This document shows, piece by piece, positions 60,125 through 64,000 of a stretch of 64,000 bases of DNA; positions within the stretch are counted from its first letter, which is position 1; each line of letters opens with the position of its first letter. The stretch spans positions 1-64,000 of the forward strand of contig WYBE01000002.1 of NCBI GenBank assembly GCA_011526045.1, given 5' to 3'. Position numbers and translations under genes: made by a program. Under the pieces are notes generated by a model. The model searched no databases, was not told the DNA's origin, and saw nothing but the letters and a program-made list of their open reading frames with translations. Source of the stretch: Nevskiales bacterium. Lineage in GTDB: Bacteria > Pseudomonadota > Gammaproteobacteria > Steroidobacterales > GCA-2729495.

Positions 60125-60718
60125 ATGAAATTCGACCGGATCACCGAACCGCTTGCGCGCCGCCTCGCCGACGGCCTGGCCCGGCTGGCCGCAGCCGCCC
60201 GGCAAGTCGACTGGCAGAGTGCCGAGGCGACCGGATTGTCGCCGACCCAGGCCGATCTCCTCCGTTTCGTCGGCAGCCGCCGCGCGGGCGCCCGCCTGAC
60301 CGCAGCCGCCGCCCATGCGGGGATCACCAAGGCCACGGCCAGTGACGCGATCGCCGCGCTGGAACGCAAAGCGCTGGTGCGCAAGTCGGCGGACACCGCC
60401 GACGGCCGCGCCGTCGCGCTCAAGGCGACCGCGCGGGGCACCCGTGTCGCGCGGGACTGGCCGGCCAGCTTCACGCCGGCCGTCGCCGCCCTCGCGCCGA
60501 CCGAGCAGGAGCAACTGCTCGGTCTCGTGATCAAGATGATCCGGCACATGCAACGACAGGAACTGATCGCACCGCAACGAACCTGCGTGAGTTGCCGCCA
60601 TTTTCGCGAGAATGTCGCGCCGGGCAGCAAAGCCCCGCACTATTGCGCGTTGGTCGGGGCGCCGATGGCCGCGCGCCACCTGCGACTCGACTGCGCTGAG
60701 CACGAAGCCGCCGCCTGA
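60125..60718 (+). CDS. MarR-type regulator with C-terminal four-cysteine cluster
   Basis: A 197-residue winged-helix MarR-family protein (LSPTQADLLRFVGSRRAGARLTAAAAHAGITKATASDAIAALERKALVRKS, about 39-88, is the helix-turn-helix). A C-terminal extension has CVSC (154-157), Cys174 and Cys190 (CRHF...YCALVG...LDCAEH), so it may bind a metal or Fe-S cluster. The next gene, downstream of a terminator-like hairpin, encodes a cytochrome P460. The two form a likely regulator-effector pair. The ATG at 60125 has no strong ribosome site. Confidence 0.83.
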   Translation: MKFDRITEPLARRLADGLARLAAAARQVDWQSAEATGLSPTQADLLRFVGSRRAGARLTAAAAHAGITKATASDAIAALERKALVRKSADTADGRAVALKATARGTRVARDWPASFTPAVAALAPTEQEQLLGLVIKMIRHMQRQELIAPQRTCVSCRHFRENVAPGSKAPHYCALVGAPMAARHLRLDCAEHEAAA

Positions 60719-60733
60719 CGGCGACACAGGTCG

Positions 60734-60760
60734 CCCCGTCAATGCCGATCGGGGTTTTTT
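60734..60760 (+). terminator. Terminator or attenuator between regulator and cytochrome P460 genes
   Basis: CCCCG...CGGGG 5-bp stem with a 10-base loop followed by TTTTTT. A second hairpin (GGCGAC-ACAG-GTCGCC) lies just upstream. The P460 gene starts 27 bases later with its own strong ribosome site. Confidence 0.6.
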
Positions 60761-60786
60761 CGGATCAACCAGTTAGGAGTCCTTCC

Positions 60787-61281
60787 ATGAAGATGCCACG
60801 ACAGACGAAAGCAGCCACATGGATCGCGCTTGCCGGCGCCTTTACCGTTTCGGCGCTGGCCGCAGCACCCGAGGTGCCCTACCCGGCGGGTTACCGTGGC
60901 TGGCAGCACGTCAAGAGCATGGTGATCGAGGCGGGCCACCCGCTGTTCGGCTCATTCGGCGGCATGCACCACATCTACGCCAACGACAAGGCGGTCGAGG
61001 GCTACCGCAGCGGGCGCTTTCCCGATGGTGCTGTCATCGTCTTCGACCTGCTGGAGGCCACGCATGCCGACAATGCCGTGACCGAGGGCCAGCGCAAGGT
61101 CGTGGGCGTGATGCGCAAGGATGCGCGGGCCTATGCCGCGACCGGCGGCTGGGGCTTCGAGGGCTTCGGTGGCGGCGACCCGGCCAGGCGCGTGGTGGGA
61201 GCCGATGCCGCATCGGCCTGTTTTGGCTGCCACCAGCCGCAGAAGGACCGCGATTACGTCTTCAGCCAGTTGCGCGACTGA
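60787..61281 (+). CDS. Cytochrome P460-family protein
   Basis: A 164-residue periplasmic haem protein: signal peptide (cleaved about ALAAAP, residue 27), P460-type body (HVKSMVIEAGHPLFGSFGGMHHIYAN, about 41-66), and CFGCH haem motif (145-149) near the C-terminus followed by KDRDYVFSQLR. P460 cytochromes oxidise hydroxylamine or handle NO; the family also includes inactive relatives. The ATG at 60787 follows AGGAGT. The preceding gene encodes a Cys4 MarR-type regulator. Confidence 0.88.
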   Translation: MKMPRQTKAATWIALAGAFTVSALAAAPEVPYPAGYRGWQHVKSMVIEAGHPLFGSFGGMHHIYANDKAVEGYRSGRFPDGAVIVFDLLEATHADNAVTEGQRKVVGVMRKDARAYAATGGWGFEGFGGGDPARRVVGADAASACFGCHQPQKDRDYVFSQLRD

Positions 61282-61904
61282 GGCAGCCGGGCCGGTCGGG
61301 CACGAGCCGCTGCCGGCCTGGGGCAGACCACGCGAAGCGCACCGCGCCGGCACCGGCCGCGCAACGGCGCAGCCACGACGCCTCATGCTTCGTCCGCCGG
61401 GCGGAGCATCGCCGTGATATTGGCTGCATAATGTAAAAAATCGTCTGTAACCTGTTGTCTTACCGTCTATATTGACTGTGCTTTTCCCAATCGAAGAGCA
61501 ACAAAAAAGGAATAGGCACCCGCGCCGCCTGGCCAAAGCACCCATGCGATCCCTGTCCGCATCGCACCGCCGTCTCGGCACGCCCACGCGCCGCCGCGCC
61601 CTCGCCCGACGTATTGCGCACGCGCGGCACACGACTGCACGCATCATCAGCCAGCTGCGGCGGCGAGCACTCGCGCCCGGCTGAGAAAGAACCGGAGCCG
61701 CACTCACGCCGGGTGCTGCAACGATTCCGATCGACCCGCTGACCTGCGCGACCGTCGTCGCAATGGCGACGGCAGCCGGCTTCGCTGCGTCACGTTGTTC
61801 GGCCCGCCCACTGTCATGCCCGGCGGCGTAGAATCCCTGCCTCGATCCCGTCTGCCGCACGAGCGGCGCAGGGACGACACACCGATAACAACAGGAGACT
61901 CACC
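61282..61904. other. Long intergenic region without a clear gene
   Basis: About 620 bases. The first part is GC-rich; 61417-61510 is notably AT-rich (GATATTGGC...ATAATGTAAAAAATCG) and may hold a promoter. An Arg-rich frame of about 45 codons from 61544 (MRSLSASHRR...) is unsupported. TAGAAT at 61829-61834 is the likely -10 box for the next gene. Confidence 0.4.
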
Positions 61905-62183
61905 ATGGAACACGCGGAGCGTCATCGCACCACGGATAAACTCACCCAGGCGGCGCATGAAACCGTGGATCGCGTCGCCGAACGCGCGGCCCGTGCCGAA
62001 GAACAGGTGCGCGATGCTGCGGACCGTGCGGCCGAGCGCGCCCGCGTTGCGCGCGAGAAAACCGCGGCAGAAGCGGATGCCACCGTACGCAAGGTCACGG
62101 GCTACATCCAGGAGAACCCGCTCACCTCGGCGGCAATCGCCTTTGCTGCAGGCGCCGTCCTGAGCGCGCTGCTGCGCCGATGA
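61905..62183 (+). CDS. DUF883/ElaB-YqjD-like membrane-anchored protein
   Basis: A 92-residue protein: an amphipathic, Ala/Glu/Arg-rich coiled-coil (about 10-65) and a C-terminal helix with [22 protein letters not shown] (70-92). ElaB/YqjD-type proteins associate with the inner membrane and ribosomes in stationary phase. AACAGGAGACTCACC precedes the ATG. It overlaps the YqjE-like gene by ATGA, giving a three-gene operon with the following two genes. Confidence 0.87.
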   Translation: MEHAERHRTTDKLTQAAHETVDRVAERAARAEEQVRDAADRAAERARVAREKTAAEADATVRKVTGYIQENPLTSAAIAFAAGAVLSALLRR

Positions 62184-62566
62184 ACGCCGAAGCGGCCACC
62201 GACGCCGGCCAGGAGTCGCTGTGCGCGACGGCTAGCGAGTTGCTGCGCGCAGTGCGCGACCAGGCCTGCGGCACGGCGGAGCTGGCCGTGGCCGAGCTGC
62301 GGCTCGCTGCGATGACCGGAGTCACCATGCTGGCACTGGCAATCATCGCTGCGGCCCTCGCGCTCATCGGCTGGGGCCTGGTGGTCGCCGCTGCGGCCCA
62401 GATCGGTGTCGCAATGGGGCTCAGCGGGCCCCAGGCCCTGCTCGGCCTCGGCGCCGTGCACGTGGTGCTGGCCTGGCTCGCGTGGCGCAGTGCGTTGCGG
62501 CTCAGTCCGCGACTCACTCTGCCAGCGCTGCGCGCCGCCGTGCTCAGCGACCGGACACCCACATGA
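62180..62566 (+). CDS. YqjE-like (holin-III superfamily) membrane protein
   Basis: A 128-residue protein with two strongly hydrophobic helices (about 44-72 and 84-102) after an amphipathic N-terminus ([26 protein letters not shown]). The architecture and location after a DUF883 gene match the YqjE family. It overlaps its neighbours at both ends (ATGA). Function is unknown. Confidence 0.78.
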   Translation: MNAEAATDAGQESLCATASELLRAVRDQACGTAELAVAELRLAAMTGVTMLALAIIAAALALIGWGLVVAAAAQIGVAMGLSGPQALLGLGAVHVVLAWLAWRSALRLSPRLTLPALRAAVLSDRTPT

Positions 62567-62880
62567 AGCACTCGCTGCGGGCCGAGCGGCTCCGGGTCGA
62601 GGAGTTGGCAAGACGCGTACGCGCCGACCGCGCCGCGGTGCAACGCCATGGCGGAATGCTGCGCGAGCGTGTTGGCGAGCGCCTCGCCACGCCTGCCGGC
62701 GTACTCGCCTGCTTTGCGGCGGGCGCCCTCCTCGTGCCGCTGGCCGGGAGCCTCATACGGGGGCTCGTCAGCGCCGGAGGGCTCGGGACACTCGCGCTGC
62801 GCTCGGCACAACTGTATCGCACCGTCGGCGGCAAACCCGGAGCAACACCGGATTCCGGGGCGCAACGGACACGATCCTGA
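62563..62880 (+). CDS. YqjK-like small membrane protein
   Basis: A 105-residue protein with an Arg-rich N-terminal coiled-coil (about 3-38) and one hydrophobic stretch (about 46-72: [17 protein letters not shown]). It takes the place of YqjK in the DUF883-YqjE-YqjK operon. Starts in the ATGA overlap with the YqjE-like gene. Function unknown. The peptide deformylase gene begins at its last base. Confidence 0.7.
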   Translation: MKHSLRAERLRVEELARRVRADRAAVQRHGGMLRERVGERLATPAGVLACFAAGALLVPLAGSLIRGLVSAGGLGTLALRSAQLYRTVGGKPGATPDSGAQRTRS

Positions 62881-63410
62881 TGGCGGTCCGGGCGGTCCTG
62901 AAGATGGGTGACCCGCGCCTGCTGCAGCCGTCGCAACCCGTGTCGGCGTTCGGCGCCGAACTCGACGCGCTGGTCCGTGACATGACGGACACCATGCGCT
63001 CACTCGACGGGGCGGGTCTCGCCGCGCCGCAGATCGGCGTGCCGTTACGAGTCGTGATCTTCGGTGTGGAGAACAATCCGCGCTATCCCGAGGCGGAGGA
63101 AGTGCCCTTCACGGTACTGGTGAACCCGGTACTGACCCCGCGCGATGAGGAAATGGACGACGCCTGGGAGGGCTGCCTCAGCGTACCCGGCATGCGCGGA
63201 CTCGTGCCCCGCTACCGCAACCTCGGGTATCGCGGTTTCGACCAGCGCGGCGCGCCGATCGCGCGCGAGGTCACCGGCTTCCACGCCCGCGTGGTGCAAC
63301 ACGAGTGTGACCACCTGGATGGCATCCTCTATCCGATGCGCATCCGCGATCTGCGCGCCTTCGGTTACACGGACGTGCTCTTCGCCGGCGAAGCCCCACC
63401 GGCGGAATAA
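62880..63410 (+). CDS. def: Peptide deformylase
   Basis: A 176-residue metalloenzyme removing the N-terminal formyl group from nascent proteins. All three motifs are intact: [10 protein letters not shown] (44-53), EGCLSVPG (97-104) with the metal-ligand Cys, and HECDHLDG (141-148). The ATG at 62880 overlaps the previous stop by one base. It is probably a second deformylase rather than the fmt-linked essential copy, since fmt is not beside it; this is inferred. Confidence 0.95.
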   Translation: MAVRAVLKMGDPRLLQPSQPVSAFGAELDALVRDMTDTMRSLDGAGLAAPQIGVPLRVVIFGVENNPRYPEAEEVPFTVLVNPVLTPRDEEMDDAWEGCLSVPGMRGLVPRYRNLGYRGFDQRGAPIAREVTGFHARVVQHECDHLDGILYPMRIRDLRAFGYTDVLFAGEAPPAE

Positions 63411-63455
63411 CCAGGCTCCGAATGCGGCTACGGGACGCGCAGCCCGCAGGTCGCG

Positions 63456-63827
63456 TCACTTCTTCTCAGGCGGATGAGCGCAGAAGATCTCCACCGCGAG
63501 ATCGAAGGTGCGCTGTTCCTGCGGTCGCAGTGCGCCGACGCCTACGACCTGGCGGCTGATCTCCGCGCCGCTCTCGTCGCGCACCGACAGCACCACCGAG
63601 TATTCCCAGGCTTCGCCTGAATCCGGGTGGCGGATGGTGCCGGCCACGTGCAACGGCGAGAGTGTCGTCACCGGCCGCTGCGCCGCAGTCTGCTCGAAGC
63701 GGAGGTAGCGATGACAGGCCGGACAGACGCTGGAGCTGTCGAGGATGGTCGCCCGGCAATGCGGGCACACCCGGCTCTTGCCGGCCACCGGCCGGCCGAG
63801 GATCGCCTCGCGGACACTCAGGACCAT
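63456..63827 (-). CDS. Zinc-ribbon hypothetical protein
   Basis: A 123-residue protein with two N-terminal Cys pairs, CPHC (21-24) and CPAC (35-38), typical of a zinc ribbon, then a beta-rich domain (VAGTIRHPDSGEAWEYSVVLSV, about 61-82). Its neighbour upstream is a bactofilin, a pairing I associate with bactofilin loci. Function unknown. It converges with the deformylase gene. Confidence 0.6.
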   Translation of the reverse strand: MVLSVREAILGRPVAGKSRVCPHCRATILDSSSVCPACHRYLRFEQTAAQRPVTTLSPLHVAGTIRHPDSGEAWEYSVVLSVRDESGAEISRQVVGVGALRPQEQRTFDLAVEIFCAHPPEKK

Positions 63828-63843
63828 GGATCGGTGTCCTGCC

Positions 63844-64000
63844 TCAGTTCACGGCGGCCGACTTGATGCCTTTTTCCTCTTCCCAGCCGCATTCGACCTG
63901 GCCGCGCATGCGCGAGCCGGCCGCGACCGTCATCACGCCGGCCTTCACGTCACCGGCAACCAGCCCTGACTCGAGCAGTTCCACCCGCGTGGCGCCGGTA
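63844..64000 (-). CDS. Bactofilin C-terminus (partial)
   Basis: The window ends inside a leftward frame. The visible 51 codons (GATRVELLESGLVAGDVKAG, then MTVAAGSRMRGQVECGWEEEK) match the C-terminal repeats of bactofilins (DUF583), polymer-forming cytoskeletal proteins. The stop is TGA at 63846-63844. The N-terminus lies beyond the window. It is 16 bases upstream of the zinc-ribbon gene. Confidence 0.65.
   Translation of the reverse strand, partial: TGATRVELLESGLVAGDVKAGVMTVAAGSRMRGQVECGWEEEKGIKSAAVN

Overview
Organism. The window is uniformly GC-rich DNA (roughly 70% by eye), densely coded on both strands. Several genes point to a gammaproteobacterium: a YgiW-type gene beside a QseBC-like two-component pair, rnk, the ElaB/YqjD-YqjE-YqjK membrane trio, an ExeA-type ATPase, a TonB-dependent receptor and a PEP-CTERM-type exported protein. 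Many REP elements of the GTAGGAGCGGC...GCCGCGAC type are also present; these are common in Xanthomonadales/Nevskiales/Steroidobacterales-like genomes. I cannot name the species. Almost everything looks chromosomal; there is no phage, plasmid or CRISPR array.

Layout. (1) 1-6.7 kb: a dispersed repeat, a LeuC/LeuD-type hydro-lyase pair split by an IS3 transposase remnant, a lipoprotein, and a divergent class III CoA-transferase / HMG-CoA-lyase-like pair that could together make a citraconate or citramalate route; then a tandem REP array. (2) 6.7-13.4 kb: porin, a relic of a pstB gene, a CHAD protein, a membrane protein, and a leftward cluster of two DUF1838 proteins, an orphan molybdenum-hydroxylase [2Fe-2S] subunit and a lipoprotein cytochrome c. 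(3) 13.5-16.2 kb: a lysine-6-dehydrogenase-like and ALDH7 pair (lysine catabolism). (4) 16.3-28 kb: TonB receptor, CorA, CBS protein, sorting-signal protein, beta-propeller lipoprotein, FAD oxidase, ExeA-like ATPase. (5) 28-39.4 kb: radical SAM protein, Lhr helicase, ArsC-like protein, and molybdenum-cofactor genes (fdhD-moaA leftward; quinone reductase-xdhC-moeA rightward). (6) 39.4-48.8 kb: peptide-binding protein, MgtC, MaoC-like protein, a GT-like protein, an RND pump pair, rnk, an atypical SDR. (7) 48.8-59.4 kb: a MITE-like element, the cyt b561-YgiW-sensor-regulator operon, the second dispersed repeat, an ABC exporter with a low-GC patch, beta-alanine catabolic genes, CBS protein, moaB (with an apparent CTG start) and gloB. 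(8) 59.4-64 kb: tRNA-Arg with a duplicated 5' part, a MarR/cytochrome P460 pair, the YqjD/E/K-like trio, peptide deformylase, a zinc-ribbon protein and the end of a bactofilin.

How it fits together. The biochemical themes are molybdenum-cofactor supply (fdhD, moaA, xdhC, moeA, moaB) with only one, incomplete, molybdo-enzyme in view; amino- and organic-acid catabolism ending in acetyl-CoA; and envelope functions. The most unusual signals are structural: a 20-bp direct repeat that brackets a 170-bp hairpin-rich insert and restores an intact tRNA-Arg; a MITE-like element of about 94 bp; eight REP units at an exact 53/65-bp period; a low-GC tract lying exactly on an ABC transporter's Walker A region; and recurring promoter boxes 7-8 bases before start codons, suggesting leaderless mRNAs.
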